From assembly GCA_001276605.1 (NCBI GenBank), contig JXSN01000004.1, forward strand, positions 1 through 40,262: a stretch of 40,262 nucleotides of DNA. The letters are read 5' to 3'. Below are positions 28,659-38,500 of the stretch, piece after piece (positions within the stretch are counted from its first letter, which is position 1; each line of letters begins with the position of its first letter). The position numbers and the translations under genes were made by a program. The notes below the pieces were generated by a model that was given only the letters and a program-made list of their open reading frames with translations, made no database searches and had not been told where the DNA came from. The stretch comes from Achromatium sp. WMS2. GTDB taxonomy: Bacteria > Pseudomonadota > Gammaproteobacteria > Chromatiales > Chromatiaceae.

Positions 28659-29271
28659 AATTATTTACCTAAAATTGATGAGCTAAAGATCTTTCCAGTA
28701 CCAACATATGTCTACACCAAGACCACATAGATACCCTGAACGGTTACTCAGGAATTTGCACCAATACAGGGCAGCGGCATATCCGATATCCCCAAAATGG
28801 CAAAGTAATCAGCAAATTGTCAAACCTGACTATGCTTCCAGTCTGCGCATAAAATTGAGGCCTAAGCCCCTAGGTCCCCGCTTGTTTACTAGTTCAGCAA
28901 CAACCCATGTTGCTCGAATCTAATTGAGATTTACTGTTATATCAACGGTCATTTAAAATCAAAACTCCTTGTGAACCCAACTAAAAGTCCTCAGACCATT
29001 ACCTTTTAATTACAGACCCGTTACAATAGTGTAATGTTTCACATAAAATTATTCCATAATTCACTACCATTGCATCGATACAGTGCTATTATATAAAAAC
29101 ATAATTAATTATCAATAATAACCTGCTCACAAAACTTCAGTGTAACCATTAATACAATCAACAATAAGTTATCATGTTTGCTACTGTAAAAAAACACCAG
29201 ATTCTGTATCTAAACCTGCTCACCCGCGGGCAAGCTCCATGTCTATTGTTAGCACATGCGGATGGCCATCC
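28659..29271. other. Intergenic region upstream of bioB and the small membrane gene
   Basis: No well-supported gene lies here. A 71-codon frame at 28708-28923 is open but has biased Pro/Arg/Ser composition, no ribosome site and no recognisable family, so I leave it uncalled. 28924-29240 is AT-rich and has stops in all frames. It should contain the divergent promoters for bioB (right) and the 65-aa gene (left). Confidence 0.5.
29070..29097 (+). promoter_or_regulatory. Candidate sigma-70 promoter for bioB
   Basis: TTGCAT (29070-29075) and TATAAA (29092-29097) are separated by 16 bases in an AT-rich setting. Transcription would begin near 29104, leaving a leader of roughly 165 bases before bioB. 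I did not find a convincing BirA operator overlapping it. Confidence 0.35.
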
Positions 29272-30267
29272 ATGAGCACAAATAATCTCCGGCATGATTG
29301 GACCCTAAGCGAAATAAGCGCACTGCTAGATAGTCCCCTTATGGACCTCATCCTACAGGCTCAAACTTTGCATCGCCAATATTTCGTGCCTAATCACATC
29401 CAAATTAGCGCCTTATTATCCATAAAAACCGGAGCTTGTCCAGAAGATTGTGGCTATTGTTCTCAAAGTGCTAAACACAACACTGATTTAGAACTTGAAC
29501 GCCTATTACCTAAAGAGCAGGTTGTTGCCGCTGCCACGCAAGCCCGCGCCAATGGTGCCCACCGCTTTTGCATGGGAGCAGCCTGGCGTAACCCAACTGA
29601 TACCAACCTAGAGCGCGTACTGGAACTGATTACAGCGGTAAAAGATCTCGGCATGGAAACCTGTGTGACTTTAGGCATGCTCACCGCTCCCCAAGCCCTA
29701 CGCCTCAAGGCTGCAGGACTTGATTATTATAACCATAATCTAGATACTTCACCAGAATTTTATCCTCAGGTTATTACCACTCGCACCTACCAGGATCGTT
29801 TAGAAACCTTAACCCATGTGCGGACCGCCGGCATTAAAATCTGTAGTGGTGGCATATTAGGATTAGGGGAATCCCGAACTGATCGCGCCAGTCTACTGCA
29901 ACAACTATCTAATTTACCTCAACATCCAGATTCTGTACCCATAAATTTACTAGTGAAAGTTGCTGGTACCCCCCTTGCTCAAACCCCTGACTTGGATCCC
30001 ATCGAACTAGTGCGCGTAATCGCCGCCGCCCGTATCCTAATGCCAGCCTCTCATATTCGTCTCTCCGCAGGTCGTCATAATATGAGCGATGAACTGCAAG
30101 CTTTATGTTTCTTAGCCGGATCCAACTCAGTATTTTATGGTGACCGCTTATTAACTACCGCCAACTCTACAGTGGATCACGATCAAAATTTATTTACTCG
30201 CTTGGGGTTAACCCATGAAACTGTAATCAACAAACAACATTTAACGCCTAGAGCATGCTCCCGATGA
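29272..30267 (+). CDS. bioB: Biotin synthase (radical SAM)
   Basis: A 331-aa enzyme inserting sulfur into dethiobiotin. [11 protein letters not shown] holds the three cysteines binding the radical-SAM [4Fe-4S] cluster. The [2Fe-2S] ligands are in [16 protein letters not shown] and [11 protein letters not shown], with the Arg in [12 protein letters not shown] chose the ATG at 29272 ([11 protein letters not shown]), which matches the usual family N-terminus; an ATG at 29239 would add 11 residues and also lacks a clear ribosome site. It overlaps bioF, the preceding step of the same pathway. The C-terminal GDRLLTT motif and length are normal. Confidence 0.96.
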   Translation: MSTNNLRHDWTLSEISALLDSPLMDLILQAQTLHRQYFVPNHIQISALLSIKTGACPEDCGYCSQSAKHNTDLELERLLPKEQVVAAATQARANGAHRFCMGAAWRNPTDTNLERVLELITAVKDLGMETCVTLGMLTAPQALRLKAAGLDYYNHNLDTSPEFYPQVITTRTYQDRLETLTHVRTAGIKICSGGILGLGESRTDRASLLQQLSNLPQHPDSVPINLLVKVAGTPLAQTPDLDPIELVRVIAAARILMPASHIRLSAGRHNMSDELQALCFLAGSNSVFYGDRLLTTANSTVDHDQNLFTRLGLTHETVINKQHLTPRACSR

Positions 30268-31418
30268 GACAGTTAAATACCGAATTGATACAGCACCGCA
30301 CCGCCAACTTATACCGCACGCGTCATATCTTGAGTTCTCCACAAGGACCGGACATAATAGTTGATGGCCGCCAGATGTTAACTTTTTGCAGCAACGATTA
30401 TTTAGGGCTGGCTGCTGCCCCTCAAGTAATAGAAGCTATGCAACACGGCGCCAATGAATACGGAGTCGGTAGCGGTTCATCCCACTTAATCAGTGGACAT
30501 TACGCACCACATCAAGAGCTTGAACAAGCCCTCGCTGCCTTTTTAGGACGCCCTAGAGCCTTACTATTTTCCACTGGTTACATGGCAAATATAGGGGTTT
30601 TAACTGCATTGCTGGGTAGCAATGACGCTCTTTTTGAGGATCGCCTTAACCACGCTTCACTTATAGACGGCGGTATGCTCACCACCGCCCGCTTTCAACG
30701 CTATCCACATGTTAATCTGGAAATACTTAAACGCCGTCTTACCAGATCTGCCATGGAAAGGTGTATTGTTGCTACTGATGGGGTATTTAGCATGGATGGG
30801 GAACTTGCTCCCCTACCGGAATTAGCCGAACTTGCTGCGGCACACAATGCTTGGCTAATGGTGGATGATGCGCACGGCTTTGGAGTTTTGGGGGCCAAAG
30901 GTACCGGTACCATCGAACACTTTGGATTGAATGTGGATCAAGTCCCCATACTGATGGGAACATTGGGCAAGGCCATAGGTGTATTTGGAGCCTTCGTCGC
31001 TGGTTCTGAGGACCTGATAGAAACCCTAATCCAGAAAGCGCGCAGCTTTATCTACACCACAGCCTTACCACCTGCCTTAGCAGTGGCTACCCTAGAAGCC
31101 CTCCGGTTGGTACAAGCCGAACCTGAGCGCCGCGAACAATTACAGGCTCGCATAGCCCAATTTCGCAGTGGCGCCTTAAATATGAATTTACCCCTAATGG
31201 ATTCTATTACCGCGATACAACCATTAATAGCTGGTGATACAGAACGGGCCATAAGCTGGAGTAAACAACTAGAAAATAAAGGAATATTGATACCAGCTAT
31301 TCGTCCTCCGACGGTGCCAGTTAATCAAGCACGGTTGCGCATTACCCTATCGGCATCTCATACCGAAGAACACATTGCTAGATTACTAGAGGCATTGTCT
31401 CAATTGAAAATATCCTAG
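30264..31418 (+). CDS. bioF: 8-amino-7-oxononanoate synthase
   Basis: A PLP enzyme of about 384 residues that joins pimeloyl thioester and alanine in biotin synthesis. Visible motifs are [34 protein letters not shown] and the PLP lysine in [16 protein letters not shown] prefer the ATG at 30264, which overlaps the bioB stop as ATGA. The ATG at 30255 would add three residues. Genes bioC, bioH, bioD and bioA are not in the window, so biotin synthesis must be completed elsewhere or be partial. Confidence 0.95.
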   Translation: MRQLNTELIQHRTANLYRTRHILSSPQGPDIIVDGRQMLTFCSNDYLGLAAAPQVIEAMQHGANEYGVGSGSSHLISGHYAPHQELEQALAAFLGRPRALLFSTGYMANIGVLTALLGSNDALFEDRLNHASLIDGGMLTTARFQRYPHVNLEILKRRLTRSAMERCIVATDGVFSMDGELAPLPELAELAAAHNAWLMVDDAHGFGVLGAKGTGTIEHFGLNVDQVPILMGTLGKAIGVFGAFVAGSEDLIETLIQKARSFIYTTALPPALAVATLEALRLVQAEPERREQLQARIAQFRSGALNMNLPLMDSITAIQPLIAGDTERAISWSKQLENKGILIPAIRPPTVPVNQARLRITLSASHTEEHIARLLEALSQLKIS

Positions 31419-31478
31419 CACATAACCATATAAAATTATTTAGTACCAACCTTAGCACCCCACAAGGAACTGCTTTCG

Positions 31479-33164
31479 GTGTATATATCACAACCCGATG
31501 GTAGCCAGCGCAGACTATGGAATTTTCACGGTGGTCTGCGACTTAGCGAGCATAAGGAGCTATCCAGCACCAAGCCTGTATCTAAACTGCCGATACCTGA
31601 ACGCCTAATTTTACCCCTGCAACAACACATAGGCACCCCATCCCAGCCCCTGGTTCAGGCTGGTGAGCGGGTATATGCCGGTCAAACTCTTGCTAATCCA
31701 CAAGGCGATGTCAGTGCCACCCTACACGCGCCGACATCTGGAACCATATTAGCTGTTACCGAGCATGCTATTTTACACCCATCTGGATTAACAGCCCCAT
31801 GCATTATCCTAAAGCCAGATGGTTGCCACACGTGGTCGCCCAATCTGCCGCCTCCTATAACAGATTTTCACACGCATGATCCCAATGTCATATTAGCACG
31901 CATTAAATGGGCTGGCGTAGTGGGCCTAGGCGGTGCAGCTTTTCCCAGTAATGTAAAATTGCAAACCAATACCCATACTAAAATTCACACCTTGATTCTA
32001 AATGGTGTGGAGTGCGAACCTTACATTACCTGTGATGATGCATTAATGCGCACTTATCCAAATCGCATCCTCCAAGGCGCGCAAATTTTACTGCATATTT
32101 TAGGAGCAAACCATTGTCTAATTGGCATAGAAGATAATAAACCACAGGCTATTGCCGCATTATACAATGTTATCCAACAATATCAACTCAGTCAAATCCA
32201 AATAGTTAAAATTCCGACCATTTATCCAAGTGGTGGTGAAAAACAACTTATAAAAATTCTCACTGGTTTGGAAGTACCTAGTCAAGGTTTGCCGTCTATG
32301 TTGGGCATAATGTGTCATAACGTAGGTACTGCTGCTGCCATAGCTGATGCCGTGGTCCTGGGTTTACCACTGATTTCCAGGATTACTACCGTAACCGGGC
32401 GTGGTGTTAATAATCCGCATAATGTAGAATTACTCATTGGCACCCCAATAACAACCGCAATAACTCATGCTGGTGGTTATACTGACTCCGCACACCGTCT
32501 AATCGTAGGTGGTCCCATGATGGGTTTTACCGCACCTGATGATAGTGCCCCCATTACCAAAGGTACCAACTGCCTACTAGTAACTAGCCCTCAAGAAACT
32601 CCCAATCCACCGCCCGCATCCCCCTGCATTCGTTGTGGTCAATGTGCACAAGTATGTCCAGCCAACTTACTGCCACAGCAGCTGTATTGGTACTGCCGTA
32701 GTCAAAATTTACAACAGGTACAAGCACATAACCTGTTTGACTGCATTGAATGTGGTTGCTGCTCATATGTGTGCCCTGCGAGCATTCCCTTGGTACAATA
32801 CTATCGCGCTACCAAGTCGATATTGCGGGAACAAACGGTAGCAAAACGTAAAGCTGAACAAGCGCGTCTCCGGCATACCGCCCGCCAATCTCGGATGCAA
32901 CGCCTGGAACAGGAACGGCAGCAGCGTCTGCAACAGCGTAAACTTCCCCAAACGCTGCCAAATGCTACCAATGGACAAGTGGATCCCAAACAGGCAGCTA
33001 TTGCGGCAGCCATGCACAGAGTTGCAGCTAAAAAGCAACAGCATGCCATACAGCCGCGCAATACCGACAATCTCAGTCCCAATCAACAGCAACAAATACA
33101 GGCTGCTCAAATTCGCCGTCACCAGCTGAATGCAGAATCAACCCATGAAGACGTTACCCCCTAA
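31479..33164 (+). CDS. rnfC: Rnf electron transport complex subunit C
   Basis: This 561-aa membrane-associated subunit of the Rnf (Rsx) NADH:ferredoxin oxidoreductase is the likely NADH/FMN-binding subunit. A GTG start follows AAGGAA by 9 bases. FHGGLRL opens the RnfC N-terminal domain, GLGGAAFPSNVK and NGVECEPYITCDD belong to the NADH/FMN domain, and CIRCGQCAQVCP with CIECGCCSYVCP bind two [4Fe-4S] clusters. The C-terminal 100 residues are a Lys/Arg/Gln-rich helical tail, typical of gammaproteobacterial RnfC and variable in length. rnfD follows with overlap. Confidence 0.95.
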   Translation: MYISQPDGSQRRLWNFHGGLRLSEHKELSSTKPVSKLPIPERLILPLQQHIGTPSQPLVQAGERVYAGQTLANPQGDVSATLHAPTSGTILAVTEHAILHPSGLTAPCIILKPDGCHTWSPNLPPPITDFHTHDPNVILARIKWAGVVGLGGAAFPSNVKLQTNTHTKIHTLILNGVECEPYITCDDALMRTYPNRILQGAQILLHILGANHCLIGIEDNKPQAIAALYNVIQQYQLSQIQIVKIPTIYPSGGEKQLIKILTGLEVPSQGLPSMLGIMCHNVGTAAAIADAVVLGLPLISRITTVTGRGVNNPHNVELLIGTPITTAITHAGGYTDSAHRLIVGGPMMGFTAPDDSAPITKGTNCLLVTSPQETPNPPPASPCIRCGQCAQVCPANLLPQQLYWYCRSQNLQQVQAHNLFDCIECGCCSYVCPASIPLVQYYRATKSILREQTVAKRKAEQARLRHTARQSRMQRLEQERQQRLQQRKLPQTLPNATNGQVDPKQAAIAAAMHRVAAKKQQHAIQPRNTDNLSPNQQQQIQAAQIRRHQLNAESTHEDVTP

Positions 33165-34209
33165 AACGTTTAGCACCGCAACTTCACCACATCTCCTGGG
33201 CTTCAAAAATACTAGTTGGATTATGCGGCAAGTTCTGCTAGCCCTAATTCCAGGTGGCATGGCTATGCTCTATTTATTTGGCGGCGGTGTTCTAATTAAT
33301 TTAATACTGGCTATTTCTGCCGCTATAGCTGCTGAATCTTTAGTGTTATATCTACGTAGTAAACCAATAATTGCTACATTAAGTGACCTAAGTGCCATTG
33401 TAACTGCCATCTTACTAGCCCTAGCCTTACCGCCTACCTTACCTTGGTGGTTAACAATAATCGGGGTTAGCTTTGCCATCATTATAGCTAAACAACTTTA
33501 TGGTGGTTTAGGCTATAATCTATTTAACCCGGCAATGGTTGGTTATGCCTTTTTATTAATCTCTTATCCAGCAGAAATGACCTTTTGGATTCCGCCATGG
33601 ATGCTAAATTCACACCCTATAGACATTGCAGGTACATTTAAATTAACTTTCACTGGAGTGCTGCCAACTGGTTTAGATATAGACGCCATAAGTGCTGCTA
33701 CACCACTTGAAAATATGCACAATGGCCTATCTATGCGCAACATGGTTGAAGAAATTCGAGATGGTAGGGCATGGGGTCTATTTGGCGAACAAGGTTGGGA
33801 ATGGCCAAATTTTGCCTATGCTGGTGGCGGGATCTGGCTTTTATATCAGAGAATTATAACCTGGCATATTCCAGTATCTATCTTGGGGACCATGTTCCTA
33901 GTGTGTGGAATATTCTACTTACTGGATCCTCAAGTGTCACCCCTGCCTACGTTTCATCTCTTCAGTGGGGCTACCATGCTGGGTGCTTTTTTCATTGCTA
34001 CTGATCCAGTAACCGCTAGCACTACTCCTAGGGGCCAACTTATCTACGGATCTAGTATTGGATTATTGATCTTTATCATTCGCACCTGGGGAGGTTATCC
34101 AGACGCGGTAGCTTTTTCGGTATTATTGCTTAATACAGCGGTCCCGTTAATCGATCGTTATACCCAACCTCGGGTGTTTGGAACTCATATACTAGATGAT
34201 GATATTTGA
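33145..34209 (+). CDS. rnfD: Rnf electron transport complex subunit D
   Basis: An integral membrane subunit with about ten hydrophobic segments. DAISAATPLEN contains the Thr expected to carry covalent FMN (family form SGATPL; the Gly is Ala here). GGLGYNLFNPAMVGYAFLL is the RnfD/NqrB signature. I favour the ATG at 33145 (MKTLPPKTFST); the ATG at 33130 would add five residues. Both overlap the end of rnfC. rnfA, rnfB, rnfG and rnfE do not follow; lptC comes next, so the usual operon is split here. The distant relationship to enediyne UnbU (also RnfD-related) is noted, but this protein is a normal RnfD. Confidence 0.94.
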   Translation: MKTLPPKTFSTATSPHLLGFKNTSWIMRQVLLALIPGGMAMLYLFGGGVLINLILAISAAIAAESLVLYLRSKPIIATLSDLSAIVTAILLALALPPTLPWWLTIIGVSFAIIIAKQLYGGLGYNLFNPAMVGYAFLLISYPAEMTFWIPPWMLNSHPIDIAGTFKLTFTGVLPTGLDIDAISAATPLENMHNGLSMRNMVEEIRDGRAWGLFGEQGWEWPNFAYAGGGIWLLYQRIITWHIPVSILGTMFLVCGIFYLLDPQVSPLPTFHLFSGATMLGAFFIATDPVTASTTPRGQLIYGSSIGLLIFIIRTWGGYPDAVAFSVLLLNTAVPLIDRYTQPRVFGTHILDDDI

Positions 34210-34269
34210 TTAATATATTGCCAATTACCTACCATGCATCTTATATATAGCAACTAAACTAGTGAAATT

Positions 34270-34866
34270 ATGCTTCCAGATTGGATTAGTCCTGAAATTT
34301 TAGATAAGCTAAGTAAACCAGCATTAACTATAATGTTAATATTGGCGATAGGCTTATGGTGGCTAGGCGCGATAATTGATGATAAGATTGGACTAAAATC
34401 GCAAGCTACTCGCATTCCAGACTATTGGATGGAGGGACTCGTAGCCCGCACTATGGATGCTCAGGGGCGGTTACAACGTGCGATCACCGTGGCGAAAGTT
34501 CAACATTTTGCCGATGACAATAGTATTGAACTGTTTGCACCCACTATCGCCCAATTTGATCCAATAGCTCCAACCTGGCGGGCTCGATCCCAAACCGGTT
34601 GGTTGCTTGACAAAGGCGATAAGGTAATTTTAACTGGTCAAGTAGTACTAGAGCGGGAAGCCCGGGGATCCATCAATGCGGCGCAATTACGTACTGAAAA
34701 GTTATTAGTTCAACTTAAAGACCAATATGCTGAGACAAATCAGCAAGTTCATGTATTGAATGGCAAAAGTCACGTTAACGCTGGTGCCATGCAACTTTGG
34801 TTTAAAAACCCTATGCGAATTCTTCTTACGTCCGGTGTCAAAGCTCATTATGAGATAACCAGGTAA
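34270..34866 (+). CDS. lptC: LPS export system protein LptC
   Basis: A 198-aa inner-membrane-anchored periplasmic protein that passes lipopolysaccharide from LptB2FG to LptA. One N-terminal membrane helix (LTIMLILAIGLWWLGAII) is followed by a beta-jellyroll with PDYWMEGLVARTMDAQGRLQ, the usual LptC opening, and a run of beta strands. It is followed by lptA. lptB, kdsC and rpoN, common neighbours, are absent from this window. Confidence 0.88.
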   Translation: MLPDWISPEILDKLSKPALTIMLILAIGLWWLGAIIDDKIGLKSQATRIPDYWMEGLVARTMDAQGRLQRAITVAKVQHFADDNSIELFAPTIAQFDPIAPTWRARSQTGWLLDKGDKVILTGQVVLEREARGSINAAQLRTEKLLVQLKDQYAETNQQVHVLNGKSHVNAGAMQLWFKNPMRILLTSGVKAHYEITR

Positions 34867-34935
34867 TATTGTTACCGTAGCATAACTTGATCAAGCAACA
34901 TTAGCTTATCTATACCCAAAATAGGCCGCAATTCC

Positions 34936-35499
34936 ATGGATACAATGCATTTAATATCTATAGCTACCCAATATTACCACAGACGCTATCCTATACTCTG
35001 GATTTTAGCGCTATGGATTGGTATGCAATTTTGTGTATTGGCTTTACCTAAAGACGCGGCTAGTCCGATTGATATATCGGCTGATTCTGTGGAAATAAAT
35101 GAAGCTCAAAACACCAGCACCTATATCGGACGAGTTGAGGCACAACAAGGTAGTATGCGCCTAACAGCGGAGCGGGTTCAGGTATATCATTTGCCATCCC
35201 GTCAACCTGCATTGATTAAAGCCACTGGATCCCCTGTGCGCTATCAACAGCAAGAGGTTAATGGTCAGGAAATTATAGCAGTGGCTCAAAATATGGAGTA
35301 TGACTTAACTAAACAAGTCATCACTTTGAGTGGAAATGCAAAACTTACTAGAAATAAGGATAATTTCAGCAGTGATCGTATTGTATATGAGCGGAAAAAG
35401 GGATTAATTCGGGCAGGGAATAGCGCTAAGGGCCGCCAACGGGTGCACATTTCCATCACCCCAGACGGCAATACCAGAATGCATAGTACTGCGGATTAA
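34936..35499 (+). CDS. lptA: LPS transport periplasmic protein LptA
   Basis: A 187-aa periplasmic bridge protein of the Lpt system. The N-terminal hydrophobic stretch ILWILALWIGMQFCVLALP is the signal sequence. DISADSVEINEAQNTSTYIGRVEAQQG is interrupted here as ISADSVEINE followed by TYIGRVEAQQGSMRLTAERV, the characteristic LptA/OstA N-terminal repeat. A second repeat is MEYDLTKQVITLSGNAKL. Two Met codons (first and fourth) are possible starts. It supports a Gram-negative outer membrane with LPS. Confidence 0.93.
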   Translation: MDTMHLISIATQYYHRRYPILWILALWIGMQFCVLALPKDAASPIDISADSVEINEAQNTSTYIGRVEAQQGSMRLTAERVQVYHLPSRQPALIKATGSPVRYQQQEVNGQEIIAVAQNMEYDLTKQVITLSGNAKLTRNKDNFSSDRIVYERKKGLIRAGNSAKGRQRVHISITPDGNTRMHSTAD

Positions 35500-35569
35500 T
35501 CCGATTGTGCAGGGTTTATCCTATATAATCAAATTTAAACCATATTAACTGCATTTTAGGCCCATTCCT

Positions 35570-38500
35570 ATGCAAATTGATATCAAAGATATTGAAGTAT
35601 TAGGACACTTTTTTGAAGTAGCGATCAAGCGCGGTATCCTCCATTATCTAATAGCCAACGAATATATTGCGGCTACCAATCCCAACCTGGCAAGGTGGCA
35701 CGCACACCGCATCTCAAAATTAATATTTTTTTTGCAAAAAGCCTTAAATATTACCGATCCCAATCAAGAAGCTATAGTTAATGCTTACGCTGCCCATATT
35801 CTAATCAGCGGATATGGATTAGGCTGGACCACAATCCGAGAATGGCTCAAGCAAACTCAACACAGTATTGGAATTTTATCCCACAAAACCAAAAGTAAGC
35901 TTATCCTAGAACGACTATGGTGCCCATTAAGTTGGCCCAGTGAAATATGTGAAAATGATTCAGTAGGCACATTTTGGCAGGCCATGGATATCCAAGGCCC
36001 CAGAAACGAAAATTGGCGCCGCACCGGCGAACCAGTAAATGCTGATTTTTTAGCCTTATTTAGCTTGCAGCACGCCAAAAGCAGGTCAGAATCAGTTGGA
36101 ACACCAGCCAATAACCTACTTCTGTGCCTAGAATTTTCTAAAAATGTGGCACCTAAAATTCCTGATTTTAGAGAATCCGATGCCCATCTCGAGGAACTAT
36201 TGGCCTACCATCGCCGCATCGAAAGTCGCAGCATCTTCTCTAAAATTAATGCTGAAGTATCAGAAGGCCAATTTGTATTAAATAACGATATAATTTCACG
36301 TATCAGCTATTTTACCGGCAAAGATAAGCCCCTATACAAATTATGCCAAGGGGCATCCTATGCTACTAATTTTATTCGACGTATGCGTGAAAATCATCAA
36401 CCAGTAGAACCAGTTTTAGCTACTGTATTGGCCGTTACCCCGGATGGAATTGAGGGCATGACCGCCAAGTTTATCGGAACTACACCCGAACCTGACCCTC
36501 GAGTCAAATTAATGCAAGAGTTAGGACGTGGTTATGTTAAACAAAAAGTACACAACCAGTCCGAACCGGATCGAGCAGCCCAATTAACCTCCTTGCTCAA
36601 AAGACTTGAGCGCTCTTTACCCCAATCCATCCGTTCTGCACTTCCCAAAAACATCGCCAACCTTAATTTGGACGCACCTCTAATCATCAAGAGTAGCGAA
36701 CAGATTACAGGTTATGTCAATCCTGCGGATAAACATTCCCGTGCCGAGGTTCTAGGCTGGCTTCCAGAATCAACTCCCGAATTAACCGCTTGGTTCGGCG
36801 GCTCCCTGCATCAAAGCATAACCGATACCTTGGTCGCGTCCGACTTAACGGATAAACTATCCTTGCGTGATCTACACGGTGCTGCCATTCACGCCGCTAT
36901 CCACAGCATTCCCAAAGACGAACTAAGGGTTTTAGGCTTAGAAGGAAACCCCGGTATCGGTAAAACCCACGCCCTGATTAGTGCGGTCAAAACCATTAAA
37001 GATGGGGTGTTATTTTTATACTTAAGTCCACGGGTTGTCATTAACAATGAGGTAATCTCAAAATTTGTTGATGATGTCGACACTGTGGCCATGTCGTGCA
37101 ATGACATTATTAATCGTGGAGCTAGCACCTGGTTACGGCAACAAGCCATAGTAGCAGATGCAGCGCATGCAACTCCCGCACATCGAATTGATGGCGGTGT
37201 AATTTGGACACCACGTCCACACCTTAAACGACCTCAAACCAACATTGCCTATTTGGATCAAGCTGCTGCCGATGCCATTGATGAAAAATATAGTACCACC
37301 GGCAACAAACGCCATCAAATAACTGAGCATACCACACTGATAGAAACTGTACCTCAAGAAGGGGTTATGCGCACCTTGGGCCGTGCCGCCCGGGATCTAT
37401 TAGAAATTAATCCCACATTGCGACGTTTAGTACTTACTGCTAGCATTCAAGGATACAAGGAAACCCAAACTGCCCAAAATACATTGAAAGGATTTGCTAA
37501 AAGCTTATTTCGTCACAATCCTGACGAGAATCGCGGCCTGAATGAGCGCCAAATATTTGCTCAAAACATATCAACTATAATTATTATGGTTGATGAAATA
37601 GCCGGCGATGGGGCTGGAGCACCGTTAGTTCATGAATTATATCAATTATTAAATGACCAGTTTTTTAGATGTTTTCGCGGTATTGGTCACCCCAGTCCAT
37701 TTCGCTTGATACTGGTGTTAGCCGATGCCTCCTTGGCCAATGAACAGGTATTAGCTAGTTATCTCCGTGATACCAAAGATGCTCCTGAAAAAGTGCTAAT
37801 TTCAACCGGACGTCCCAAATCACCCTTTGCGATTAAAATCCATCCAGTACCTTTAGCGAATAGATCTATACCGGCTTTGCACATTATGGCGGATAGTTTT
37901 CCAGCTAATAGTTTACAAATCGAATACCAGGTTAATTTAAAAAATATTAAATTGGCCCCTAAAGTTAATACAGGCCAGTTAGAATCTCCACATGAGGCTA
38001 TTTTACGCTTTGCCAAAGAACATATTGAAGGCAGTAAGCTAGTTACGGCGATCAATTTAATCTTTAGGCACTTGCCAGAAATACCTGCTAACCAACAAAT
38101 GTTGCTATTTGTACAAGATAAATATTTTTTGCGCCAACTAAGAAATGCATTATTGGATGATGATAAATTAAACCGCCTTGGGATTCAAATCCAGCGACCT
38201 TCTGACTTAACCGCCAAAACCATAGCGAAATTGGATAGTAGTGTTTCAGCAAAATTAAGGCGCGAACTCATGGATCCAGCTACCAGAGATACTAAACGCC
38301 TAATTTTAATGACTGCTTCTGGATCTAGAGGGATTAGTTTTCCACAAGCTACTACGATTGTCGCCTGGGTTCCCAGATTTGCGATCGAAGGTGGGCTTAT
38401 GGAAATAGCACAGTTGATCTACCGAGGGCGCGGCGGTACTGGAGGAGATAATTACCCTCGTCGCTTGATTATGATAATAGACGATTTTTCTTTCATTGAG

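Noticed and set aside
28708-28923. 71-codon + strand frame after the small membrane gene
   Set aside because: No ribosome site, low-complexity Pro/Arg/Ser composition, no family resemblance, and it overlaps the expected upstream region of the - strand gene.
29135-29180. BirA (biotin repressor) operator upstream of bioB
   Set aside because: Only a poor inverted match (TGTAACC with AGTTATCA) was seen; too weak to call.
33145-34209. RnfD as the missing enediyne UnbU
   Set aside because: It sits directly after rnfC and has the full RnfD signature including the FMN-attachment Thr region; UnbU is only a distant relative.
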